A stretch of DNA of 6,123 nucleotides, taken from positions 1-6,123 of the forward strand of contig CAJVZX010000043.1 of NCBI GenBank assembly GCA_913020625.1, in the 5' to 3' direction. This document shows, piece by piece, positions 1-5,782 of the stretch. Position 1 is the stretch's first letter. Each line of letters starts with the position of its first letter. Source of the DNA: an uncultured Pelagibacterales bacterium. Lineage in GTDB: Bacteria; Pseudomonadota; Alphaproteobacteria; Pelagibacterales; Pelagibacteraceae. The notes under the pieces are model-generated. The model worked only from the letters and a program-made list of their open reading frames with translations. It was not told the DNA's origin and did no database searches. The translations under genes were made by a program, and so were the position numbers.

Positions 1-389
1 GAAAAAAATAATTTTTTTTCATCATTAAAATTTTCATCATGTTTTTTTAATTCATTTAACAATAATTTTTTTTGAAAAAGTTTATCTTTCAACCAGATTG
101 GCATAGATTTACAAAAAGATTTAAATCCTTTTGGTGCAAAAGCTACATATGTTTCTAATAATCTTTCAAATTTTAAAAAAGGCTTTTCATAAAAAACAAT
201 GTAATCAATCTGATTTAATTTTAATTTTGAATATCTTAAAACAAATTCAATTGCATTGAATGGATAACTTGAATCATGTTTTTTTCTTGTAAATCTTTCT
301 TCCTGTGCTGCTGAAATAATTTTTCCATCAATTAAGATTGCGGCTGCACTATCGTGATAAAATGCAGATATACCAAGAATTGTGGTCAT
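1..389 (-). CDS. NodU/CmcH-family carbamoyltransferase, N-terminal part (cut by window edge)
   Basis: The first 129 codons are present, reading from ATG at 389-387 to the left edge; the rest lies outside the window. The protein opens MTTILGISAFYHDSAAAIL and continues with QEERFTRKKHDSSYP at residues 29-43. These are the hallmark N-terminal motifs of the NodU/CmcH carbamoyltransferases, whose Kae1-like domain shares the ASKHA-type ATPase fold. Known members transfer a carbamoyl group from carbamoyl phosphate, via a carbamoyl-adenylate, to a hydroxyl on a sugar or natural product; they are cytosolic and usually about 550-620 residues. The ATG follows the DUF5989 stop codon after a single base, so the two genes are almost certainly co-transcribed and perhaps translationally coupled. 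The acceptor cannot be told from this fragment. Family assignment is firm; the biological role (surface glycan versus metabolite modification) is open. Confidence 0.9.
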   Translation of the reverse strand, partial: MTTILGISAFYHDSAAAILIDGKIISAAQEERFTRKKHDSSYPFNAIEFVLRYSKLKLNQIDYIVFYEKPFLKFERLLETYVAFAPKGFKSFCKSMPIWLKDKLFQKKLLLNELKKHDENFNDEKKLFF

Positions 390-390
390 T

Positions 391-540
391 TTAAAAAATT
401 GTATATATAAAAGGTGCCACTGCAGAACCTTGGCTTAATATTATTAATCCACCAAATAAAACTAAAACAATTACAATTGGCAAAAGCCAATATTTTTTTC
501 TAACTTTTAAAAACTCCCAAAATTCTTTTAAAAAACTCAT
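391..540 (-). CDS. DUF5989-family membrane microprotein (49 aa)
   Basis: This short ORF runs from ATG at 540-538 to TAA at 393-391. It encodes a 49-residue protein starting MSFLKEFWEFLKVRKKYWLL and ending SAVAPFIYTIF. An amphipathic, charged N-terminus (residues 1-16) is followed by one hydrophobic segment (about 18-36) and the short tail with the APFIYT motif. This is the typical form of DUF5989 proteins, which are found next to SxtJ-like proteins and NodU-type carbamoyltransferases. The gene sits exactly in that trio here, 2 bases after the SxtJ stop and 1 base before the carbamoyltransferase start. The function is unknown; a single-pass membrane partner or anchor for the carbamoyltransferase is inference. 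Its small size makes it easy to miss, but the spacing and family match argue that it is real. Confidence 0.88.
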   Translation of the reverse strand: MSFLKEFWEFLKVRKKYWLLPIVIVLVLFGGLIILSQGSAVAPFIYTIF

Positions 541-542
541 AA

Positions 543-938
543 TTAAAACTGTTTCTTCATTGATGTTTTATAATTGTTTTTTTTTATCCAATAACTTTTT
601 TTATTATTGTCTTTCTTCAATCCTAATAAGTTTTTTCCCATAAGTCTCATAATAAAACCTATTGGTGTAACTACTAAAAAAAAAACTATACCCATAACAA
701 TTGGAGAAATAAAATTTCCTAGAAAAATACCAAATTTGAACCATATTTTGTTTAAAGGTGTTAATATTTGCGAATTTATTGATCCTAATAAAAGAAAAAT
801 AACAGAAATAATTAATGTCCATATCCTTAATTCTCCACCTTTAATTAGTGGCCAAAAAGATAGTATTAAGAAAAATACAAAAAAAACAAAACCAAAGTTT
901 CTATTTGATGAAATTTTAATTTTATTTTTATTGTTCAA
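543..938 (-). CDS. SxtJ-like small membrane protein (131 aa), TTG start
   Basis: This is a 131-residue integral membrane protein. Hydrophobic segments lie at about residues 15-31, 39-54 and 71-95, followed by a basic tail (residues 98-131, with many Lys and Asn). The motif KISSNRNFGFVFF near the start, and TPIGFIMRLMGKN at 91-103 followed by KKSYWIKK at 113-120, match the SxtJ family, named after a saxitoxin-cluster gene of unknown function and often coupled to DUF5989 and carbamoyltransferase genes. The start is TTG at 938-936: the codon directly upstream in frame is TAA, and the next in-frame Met is at residue 82, which would discard two membrane segments. No clear Shine-Dalgarno precedes it. 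It lies 17 bases after the xsc stop, so read-through from xsc is likely. The role is unknown; an inner-membrane partner of the carbamoyltransferase is inference. Confidence 0.85.
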   Translation of the reverse strand: MNNKNKIKISSNRNFGFVFFVFFLILSFWPLIKGGELRIWTLIISVIFLLLGSINSQILTPLNKIWFKFGIFLGNFISPIVMGIVFFLVVTPIGFIMRLMGKNLLGLKKDNNKKSYWIKKNNYKTSMKKQF

Positions 939-955
939 TTAATTTATTTAACCAT

Positions 956-2728
956 TTATTTTTGTGGAAGCATGTCATTTTTATCAATACCAGCCACCTT
1001 GACTGGTTTTTTCATTGCATCTCTTCTAAATGGTTCTCCTAGTTCTTGATTTAGAATAACTTCAATAAAGGTCGTTATCTTTTTTTTTTGATCCTCACAT
1101 GATTGTTTTAATACTTTGGTTAGTTCTTCTTGGGTTTTTACCTGTACACCTTTTAAACCACAACCCTCGGCAACTTTTGCATAACTTAATTCTGGATCTA
1201 ACTCAGTTCCAACAAAATTATTATCAAACCAAAGAATTGAATTTCTTTTTTCAGCACCCCATTGATAATTTCTAAATATTACCATTGTTATCGCTGGCCA
1301 CTCTTTTCTATTACATGATGTCATTTCACTCATACTAATTCCAAACGCTCCGTCACCTGCAAAACCAACTACTGGAATGTCTGGACATCCTATTTTTGCA
1401 CCCAATATAGATGGAAAACCATATCCACATGGGCCAAACAGACCTGGTGCTAAATATTTTCTTCCCTTTTCAAAAGTTGGATAGGCATTTCCAATTGCAC
1501 AATTGTTTCCAATATCACTAGAAATTATAACATTATCAGGAAGTCCTAACTGTATTGCTCTCCAAGCTATTCTTGGTGACATCCTATCTTTATCTCTTTC
1601 TCTTGCTTCTTTATTCCAAACTGTACCTGGATCATCCTCTTCATGATCTAGGCTAGATAACATTTGTAACCATGCAGATTTTGTTTGATGAATTAAATCT
1701 TTTCTTTTTTGTCTATCGTTATCTCCTGCATTAGTTATCAATTTAGATATTAATTGTTGAGTAACCAGCTTTGCATCACCACAAATTCCAACAGTAACTT
1801 TTTTGGTTAAACCAATTCTATCAGAATTTATATCTACTTGAATAATTTTTGCATTTTTTGGCCAGTAATCAATTCCATAACCTGGTAAAGTTGAAAACGG
1901 ATTTAATCTTGTACCCAAAGCTAAAACTACATCGGCTTTTGCTATTAATTGCATTGCTGCTTTTGATCCATTATAACCCAAAGGGCCTACAGCCAAAGGA
2001 TGGCTTCCTGGGAAACTGTCATTATGTTGGTATCCACTGCAAACTGGTGCATCTAATTTTTCAGCAAGTTTTTTACAATCTTCAATCGCATCACTAAGAA
2101 TAACTCCTGCACCAGAAAGAATGACAGGAAATTTTGCTTTAGATAAAAGGTCAGCTGCTTTCTTAATTGAATTAGCTCCACCTGCGGATCTTTCTAATCT
2201 AACAATTTGAGGAAGTTCAATATCAATAACTTGAGTCCAATAATCTCTTGGTACATTTATTTGTGCTGGTGCAGAACCTCTGATTGACTTTTCAATTACT
2301 CTATTTAATACCTCTGCCATTCTGGATGGATCTCTCACTTCTTCTTGATAACAAACCATATCTTTAAATAAATTCATTTGTTCAACTTCTTGGAAACCAC
2401 CTTGTCCCATAGTTTTGTTAGCTGCTTGCGGTGTCACTAATAACATTGGAGTGTGATTCCAATAAGCGGTTTTAATAGGAGTAACTAGACCAGTAATGCC
2501 TGGACCATTTTGAGCAATACACATTGCAATTTTTCCTGTTGCTCTAGTATAACCATCAGCAATCAAACCACCATTTGACTCATGAGCAACATCCCAAAAT
2601 GTTATGCCCGCTTTAGGAAATAGATCTGAAATTGGCATAAAAGCTGAACCAATTATTCCAAAAGAATGTTCAATACCGTGCATTTGTAGAACTTTTACAA
2701 AAGCTTCTTCTGTGGTCATTTTTGTCAT
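956..2728 (-). CDS. xsc: Sulfoacetaldehyde acetyltransferase Xsc (EC 2.3.3.15)
   Basis: The 590-residue product is a cytosolic ThDP enzyme converting sulfoacetaldehyde and phosphate to acetyl phosphate and sulfite, the C-S cleavage step shared by taurine, isethionate and sulfolactate breakdown. The three ThDP-family domains are visible: an N-terminal pyrimidine-binding domain with the activating Glu50 in the AHESNGG motif, a central domain (about 190-330), and a C-terminal pyrophosphate-binding domain with GDG at 458-460 and Asn487 in FRNYQWGAEKRN. That Asn-region motif and the C-terminal LGEPFRRDAMKKPVKVAG (563-580) are typical of Xsc and separate it from acetolactate synthase. Length is normal for the family. 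The start at 2728 is preferred over Met4 (2719) because AGAGAGG precedes it by 12 bases. It is divergent from suyAB and followed after 17 bases by the SxtJ-like gene. The usual partner pta is not in the window. Confidence 0.97.
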   Translation of the reverse strand: MTKMTTEEAFVKVLQMHGIEHSFGIIGSAFMPISDLFPKAGITFWDVAHESNGGLIADGYTRATGKIAMCIAQNGPGITGLVTPIKTAYWNHTPMLLVTPQAANKTMGQGGFQEVEQMNLFKDMVCYQEEVRDPSRMAEVLNRVIEKSIRGSAPAQINVPRDYWTQVIDIELPQIVRLERSAGGANSIKKAADLLSKAKFPVILSGAGVILSDAIEDCKKLAEKLDAPVCSGYQHNDSFPGSHPLAVGPLGYNGSKAAMQLIAKADVVLALGTRLNPFSTLPGYGIDYWPKNAKIIQVDINSDRIGLTKKVTVGICGDAKLVTQQLISKLITNAGDNDRQKRKDLIHQTKSAWLQMLSSLDHEEDDPGTVWNKEARERDKDRMSPRIAWRAIQLGLPDNVIISSDIGNNCAIGNAYPTFEKGRKYLAPGLFGPCGYGFPSILGAKIGCPDIPVVGFAGDGAFGISMSEMTSCNRKEWPAITMVIFRNYQWGAEKRNSILWFDNNFVGTELDPELSYAKVAEGCGLKGVQVKTQEELTKVLKQSCEDQKKKITTFIEVILNQELGEPFRRDAMKKPVKVAGIDKNDMLPQK

Positions 2729-2740
2729 AGTTTATAATTG

Positions 2741-2747
2741 CCTCTCT
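2741..2747 (-). promoter_or_regulatory. Shine-Dalgarno sequence of xsc
   Basis: On the minus strand the sequence reads AGAGAGG, 12 bases before the xsc ATG at 2728 and 21 bases before the in-frame ATG at 2719. It is the only strong purine-rich ribosome-binding match among the genes of this window, and it decides for the upstream start codon. The spacing is somewhat longer than ideal. Confidence 0.6.
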
Positions 2748-2764
2748 AAAAAATTTTGTATAAT

Positions 2765-2794
2765 TTTACTTTAAAAACTAGAAATTAATATATA
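2765..2794 (+). promoter_or_regulatory. Candidate promoter of suyAB
   Basis: TTTACT at 2765-2770 (4 of 6 matches to the -35 consensus) is followed after 18 bases by TATATA at 2789-2794. TATAAG at 2791-2796 is an alternative -10. A start site near 2801 would leave a leader of about 30 bases before the suyA ATG. In DNA this AT-rich such matches occur by chance, so this is a weak prediction. The divergent xsc promoter must also lie in 2729-2831 but shows no clear hexamer pair. Confidence 0.28.
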
Positions 2795-2815
2795 AGTTCA
2801 AGCAAATTTTCTAGT
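2777..2815. promoter_or_regulatory. Dyad in the xsc/suyA divergent control region, possible operator
   Basis: ACTAGAAA at 2777-2784 is repeated as its exact reverse complement TTTCTAGT at 2808-2815, giving two perfect 8-base arms 23 bases apart, about three helical turns from centre to centre. The left arm falls between the candidate -35 and -10 of suyA and the right arm just past the presumed start site, where a regulator could control suyAB and perhaps xsc together. No regulator gene is in the window. Binding is inference; only the repeat itself is seen. Confidence 0.4.
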
Positions 2816-2831
2816 AAGAAATTACATCACA

Positions 2832-3119
2832 ATGAGCAAAACAGATATAATTATTCACGATGAAAAGGACAACGTAGGTGTGATTGTTGTTGATAAGGTT
2901 AATAATGGCCAAGAATGTGAATGTTGGATAATGGAGAATAATAAATCTATTAAAATTCAAGCTATTAAAGAAATACCCTTGGGTCATAAAATTGCGCTTA
3001 AAAATTTAAGTGATGGAGATACAATTTTAAAGTATGGTCATGATATTGGCAAAGTAGTTAAGTTAATTAATAAGGGTGACCACGTACACGTACACAATGT
3101 TAAAACAAAGAAGTGGTAG
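2832..3119 (+). CDS. suyA: 3-Sulfolactate sulfo-lyase, small subunit SuyA (EC 4.4.1.24)
   Basis: This 95-residue protein is the SAF-domain small subunit of a UxaA-type lyase. The characteristic C-terminal signature KYGHDIGK (67-74) followed by KGDHVHVHNVKTKKW (81-95) is present; His84, His86 and His88 fall in the conserved substrate/metal-binding loop of the family. PLGHKIAL at 49-56 is the second typical SAF motif. In SuyAB the complex removes sulfite from (R)-sulfolactate and leaves pyruvate, in the cytoplasm. The family also includes altronate and galactarate dehydratase N-terminal domains; the separate small-subunit gene, the length and the neighbouring xsc favour SuyA. The ATG at 2832 has no strong ribosome-binding site. 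suyB begins 3 bases after the suyA stop, so the two are one operon. Confidence 0.88.
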   Translation: MSKTDIIIHDEKDNVGVIVVDKVNNGQECECWIMENNKSIKIQAIKEIPLGHKIALKNLSDGDTILKYGHDIGKVVKLINKGDHVHVHNVKTKKW

Positions 3120-3122
3120 AAA

Positions 3123-4292
3123 ATGAACATTCCAAAAACATTTTTGGGTTACAAAAGAGAAAATGGAAGAACTGGTACAAGAAATTATGTAATTATACTT
3201 CCTGTAGATGATATTTCTAACGCTTGTGCAGAAGCAATAGCAAATAATATTAAAGGTTCAATTGCCATTCCTCATGCTTACGGAAGATTACAATTCGGAA
3301 AAGATTTAGAATTATTTTTTAGAACAATAATTGGAACAGGAAAAAATCCTAATGTTGCTGCTGTAATCGTTGTTGGAATTGAGCCTAAATGGACTAAAAA
3401 AGTTGTTGACGAAATTGCTAAAACTGGAAAACCAGTTGAAGGATTTAGTATTGAAGGTACTGGTGATATCACAACAACAATGAAAGCTTCCAAAAAAACT
3501 CAAGAATTTGTTCAATGGGCAAGTGAAAAGCAAAGAGAAGAATGTCCACTAAGTGATTTATGGATTTCGGTAAAATGTGGAGAGTCGGATACAACTTCGG
3601 GATTAGCTTCTAATCCAACAGTTGGAAATCTAATGGACAAACTTGAACCGCTTGGTGTTCATTTGTGTTTTGGTGAAACGTCTGAAATTACAGGTGCAGA
3701 AATAGTTTGCTCAACTAGAGCTAAAGATGAAAAAGCGAAGAAAAAATTTTTAGATACATGGAATAATTACAATAATTTTATACTTGATAATAAAACTGAT
3801 GATCTTTCAGAAAGTCAACCTACAGCAGGAAATATTGCTGGAGGTTTAACAACAATTGAAGAAAAAGCTTTTGGAAATTTACAAAAAATTGGTAAAAAAG
3901 TAAAATACATTGATGTGCTTGAGCCAGGAGAAGAACCAACAAAAGGTGCAGGTCTTTATTTTATGGATACATCGTCAGCTGCCGCTGAATGTGTAACTTT
4001 GCAAGCTGCAGGAGGATTTAATATTCATCTATTTCCAACTGGACAAGGAAATATCATTGGAAATCCAATTGAGCCTGTAATTAAATTAACTGCTAATCCA
4101 AAAACTGCTAAGTTAATGAGCGAACATATTGATTTAGATGTATCAAAAATTTTAAAAAGAGAAATGAATTTAGATCAAGCTGGTGATGCTTTAATTGAAA
4201 CAACACTCAAAGTTGCAAATGGAAGATTAACATGCGCAGAAGCTTTAGGTCATAAAGAATTTGTTATTACAAAACTTTATAGAAGCGCTTAA
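3123..4292 (+). CDS. suyB: 3-Sulfolactate sulfo-lyase, large subunit SuyB (EC 4.4.1.24)
   Basis: This 389-residue protein is the catalytic C-terminal-type domain of the UxaA family. It opens with FLGYKRENGRTGTRNYV (7-23), the family's N-terminal signature. It then carries KCGESDTTSGLASNPTVG at 151-168 and a C-terminal PTGQGNIIGNPIEPVIKLTA stretch at 305-324. Cys34 and Cys152 are candidate metal ligands, as family members are iron-dependent lyases or dehydratases. With SuyA it would cleave (R)-sulfolactate to pyruvate and bisulfite. The length matches known SuyB, and a separate small subunit upstream plus xsc divergently adjacent is an arrangement reported for sulfolactate degraders. The alternative, a sugar-acid dehydratase, is less likely because nothing in the window concerns sugar acids. 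The gene runs tail to tail into the cytochrome gene, with 2 bases between the stops and no terminator hairpin. Confidence 0.9.
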   Translation: MNIPKTFLGYKRENGRTGTRNYVIILPVDDISNACAEAIANNIKGSIAIPHAYGRLQFGKDLELFFRTIIGTGKNPNVAAVIVVGIEPKWTKKVVDEIAKTGKPVEGFSIEGTGDITTTMKASKKTQEFVQWASEKQREECPLSDLWISVKCGESDTTSGLASNPTVGNLMDKLEPLGVHLCFGETSEITGAEIVCSTRAKDEKAKKKFLDTWNNYNNFILDNKTDDLSESQPTAGNIAGGLTTIEEKAFGNLQKIGKKVKYIDVLEPGEEPTKGAGLYFMDTSSAAAECVTLQAAGGFNIHLFPTGQGNIIGNPIEPVIKLTANPKTAKLMSEHIDLDVSKILKREMNLDQAGDALIETTLKVANGRLTCAEALGHKEFVITKLYRSA

Positions 4293-4294
4293 AA

Positions 4295-4624
4295 TTATTT
4301 ATTTGAACTAGTCGAGACAAAATAGGCAACAGCTTCTATTTCTTCAGATGTTAGCATACCTTCGAAAGCTGGCATTACACCAATTCCATTTGTTACTGTT
4401 AAAATGATTTGTGGAATTTGAAGTTTAAGATAATCTAGATTAGGACCAATTTTACCAGCAGATCCTGCAACAGACAATGTGTGACAAGCTCCACACATTG
4501 CTTTATTATTATATACATCTAAACCCATTTCCATTTTAGAATCTGCTTTTAGAGTATTAATATTTAAGGAAAATAAAATTAAAAATAAAACTAAATATAT
4601 TATTTTTATTAAATTAAAAATCAC
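4295..4624 (-). CDS. Secreted monohaem c-type cytochrome (109 aa)
   Basis: The protein has a signal peptide: a short basic start, a hydrophobic core at about residues 7-22, and a likely cleavage site after LKA at 25-27. It then carries one haem-attachment motif CGACH (44-48), GPNLD (60-64) and GVMPAF (82-87), where Met84 is the likely sixth haem ligand. The mature form of about 82 residues is a small class I cytochrome c, periplasmic or inner-membrane tethered if the leader is not cleaved. The start is GTG (4624-4622) and shares GTGA with the tauE stop, so the two are translationally coupled. Coupling to a sulfite exporter beside two sulfite-releasing enzymes suggests an electron acceptor for sulfite oxidation, comparable to the SorB role, but no SorA-like molybdoenzyme is present. 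The cytochrome call is sure; the sulfite link is inference. Confidence 0.88.
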   Translation of the reverse strand: MIFNLIKIIYLVLFLILFSLNINTLKADSKMEMGLDVYNNKAMCGACHTLSVAGSAGKIGPNLDYLKLQIPQIILTVTNGIGVMPAFEGMLTSEEIEAVAYFVSTSSNK

Positions 4625-5706
4625 TTAGCTGCTTTTAATAATAATTTTTTTCTATAATTACTTATAGATCTTCTAAGGACAGATGCTAAAACACCCAATC
4701 CAACTGCAAGAATAATTGCGAACAAACCATAGGTAATAGGATGGTTAATGGATAGATTTATAATTGTTTCATACAATTGATTTTTTTCAACCAAAGTTGA
4801 ATTATTATTTAATAAAATATCATGATCTCTAAAAAAAGTGTCATAAGCAATAGCAATACCAACAAGCAATAAAAGTATGGCTAATAATGTTTTTAATTCT
4901 GAACTTTCTAAATACTCTCCTATTTTTAAACCAATCTGTACTCCAAGTATTGAACCAAATATAAGAGTTATCACTAAAACTAAATCTATAGATTGATAAT
5001 TAATTGCATGAAGAATTACTACAATTGCTGTAATAAATATTGTTACAAATAGTGAGGTTCCAGGCACTAGTTTTGTTGGCATGCCAATTATATAAATCAT
5101 TGCTGGAACTAGTAAAAAAGCACCACCCACTCCCATAATTGATGCAATAAATCCTACAATCAGGCCCAGTATAATCGGTGCCAAGGCACTTTCATATACT
5201 TGAGATTTTTTAAATCTCATTCTAAATGGTAACCCATGTATCCAATAATGAGAATGTAATTTTTTTTTTAAAAAAATTTTTCTCCTTGCCCTATCTATTT
5301 CTTTAACTCCTTCTACTAACATCAAAGTACCAATCATTGCCAAAACATACATATAAGCTAAAGAGATAATTAAATTTATTTTTCCAATTTCCATGAAATA
5401 TGTAAAAGTAAAAATTCCAATTATAGTTCCAACCACTCCTCCAGAAACAATCATTAATCCCATTTTGTAATCTAATGTTTGTTTAAACCAATGGGTTAGA
5501 GAACCAGAGACTGAAGATGCTAAAATATTGTTGGCTTCATTGGCAACCGCATATGTGGGAGGAATACCTAAAAAAATTAAAAAAGGTGTCATCAAAAATC
5601 CACCACCAACACCAAATAATCCAGATAAAAGACCTACAATAAAACTTAATATAAGAATTAAAAATATATTAACTGAAACTCCTGCAATTGGTAAGTAAAC
5701 TTCCAT
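4621..5706 (-). CDS. TauE/SafE (TSUP) family permease, probable sulfite exporter
   Basis: This 361-residue inner-membrane protein has the two-fold TSUP repeat: GLFGVGGGFLMTPFLIFLG at 29-47 and SIMGVGGAFLLVPAMIYIIG at 189-208, each at the start of a set of hydrophobic helices. The two halves are joined by a basic, hydrophilic loop (about 135-172). A last membrane helix (about 325-344) follows a polar stretch (292-323), making the protein about 100 residues longer than minimal TauE. The start MEVYLPIAGVSVN fits the conserved N-terminus of this long subgroup. TSUP proteins export sulfite, sulfoacetate or other organosulfur anions; with Xsc and SuyAB nearby, sulfite is the best guess. The stop overlaps the cytochrome GTG by four bases. 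A long inverted repeat lies directly upstream. No Shine-Dalgarno is evident. Transport direction and substrate cannot be read from sequence. Confidence 0.9.
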   Translation of the reverse strand: MEVYLPIAGVSVNIFLILILSFIVGLLSGLFGVGGGFLMTPFLIFLGIPPTYAVANEANNILASSVSGSLTHWFKQTLDYKMGLMIVSGGVVGTIIGIFTFTYFMEIGKINLIISLAYMYVLAMIGTLMLVEGVKEIDRARRKIFLKKKLHSHYWIHGLPFRMRFKKSQVYESALAPIILGLIVGFIASIMGVGGAFLLVPAMIYIIGMPTKLVPGTSLFVTIFITAIVVILHAINYQSIDLVLVITLIFGSILGVQIGLKIGEYLESSELKTLLAILLLLVGIAIAYDTFFRDHDILLNNNSTLVEKNQLYETIINLSINHPITYGLFAIILAVGLGVLASVLRRSISNYRKKLLLKAAK

Positions 5707-5707
5707 A

Positions 5708-5755
5708 ATTGACTTGATTTATAATTATTACTCTAAAATAATTAATCATGTCAAT
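5708..5755. repeat. Imperfect inverted repeat directly upstream of tauE
   Basis: The left arm is ATTGACTTGATT (5708-5719), a three-base TAT bulge, then AATTATT (5723-5729). The right arm is AATAATT (5737-5743) joined to AATCATGTCAAT (5744-5755). The outer 12 bases pair at 11 positions (one T-T mismatch, 5714/5749), and the inner 7 pair perfectly around a 7-base loop. It begins two bases before the tauE start codon. No T-run follows on either strand, so it is not a standard intrinsic terminator for the upstream gene; an operator or a translation-controlling leader hairpin fits better. The role is inference. Confidence 0.6.
5724..5754 (-). promoter_or_regulatory. Candidate promoter of tauE-cytochrome operon
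   Basis: On the minus strand a perfect TTGACA (5754-5749) is followed after 19 bases by AATAAT (5729-5724), which matches the -10 consensus at five of six positions. TAATAA one base earlier gives an 18-base spacer with a poorer match. Both elements lie inside the inverted repeat, so a protein bound to the repeat would block or reposition polymerase. A start site near 5717 would give a very short leader and exclude most of the hairpin from the mRNA. The long spacer lowers confidence. Confidence 0.35.
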
Positions 5756-5782
5756 AAATATATGTGTTTCCAGAATAAAAAT

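Noticed and set aside
607..942. Plus-strand ORF of 111 codons opposite the SxtJ-like gene
   Set aside because: It is the antisense shadow of a well-supported membrane-protein gene. Its product shows no recognisable motif, and another minus-strand frame at 604-822 is likewise only a shadow.
945..955. ATG at 955-953 (minus strand) as the start of the SxtJ-like gene
   Set aside because: It reads only three codons before a TAA and is not in the gene's frame in a usable way; TTG at 938 is the first possible start.
1849..2097. Plus-strand ORF of 82 codons inside xsc
   Set aside because: It lies entirely antisense to a conserved part of Xsc and has no family features; it is a by-product of AT-rich coding sequence.
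956..2728. Annotation as acetolactate synthase or another ThDP decarboxylase
   Set aside because: The FRNYQWGAEKRN and LGEPFRRDAMKKPVKVAG motifs, together with the adjacent suyAB, are specific to Xsc.
2796..2806. TTGCTTGA on the minus strand as another copy of the TTGACTTGA half-site upstream of tauE
   Set aside because: It needs a one-base deletion to match, has no partner arm, and is expected by chance in such AT-rich DNA.
3278..3533. Two overlapping minus-strand ORFs inside suyB
   Set aside because: Both are antisense to the conserved SuyB reading frame and have low-complexity Ser/Asn/Phe-rich products.
4284..4289. AGCGCT palindrome at the end of suyB as a terminator stem
   Set aside because: It is only a six-base self-complementary stretch with no loop and no following T-run, and it lies inside the coding sequence.
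2832..4292. Annotation of the pair as altronate or galactarate dehydratase
   Set aside because: These family members are often a single fused protein and occur with sugar-acid genes. Here the subunits are split and next to xsc. A phylogeny would settle it, but the SuyAB reading fits better.
5708..5755. Intrinsic terminator for the right-edge gene
   Set aside because: The inverted repeat is very AT-rich and no T-run follows it on either strand; the sequence after it is the tauE start codon itself.
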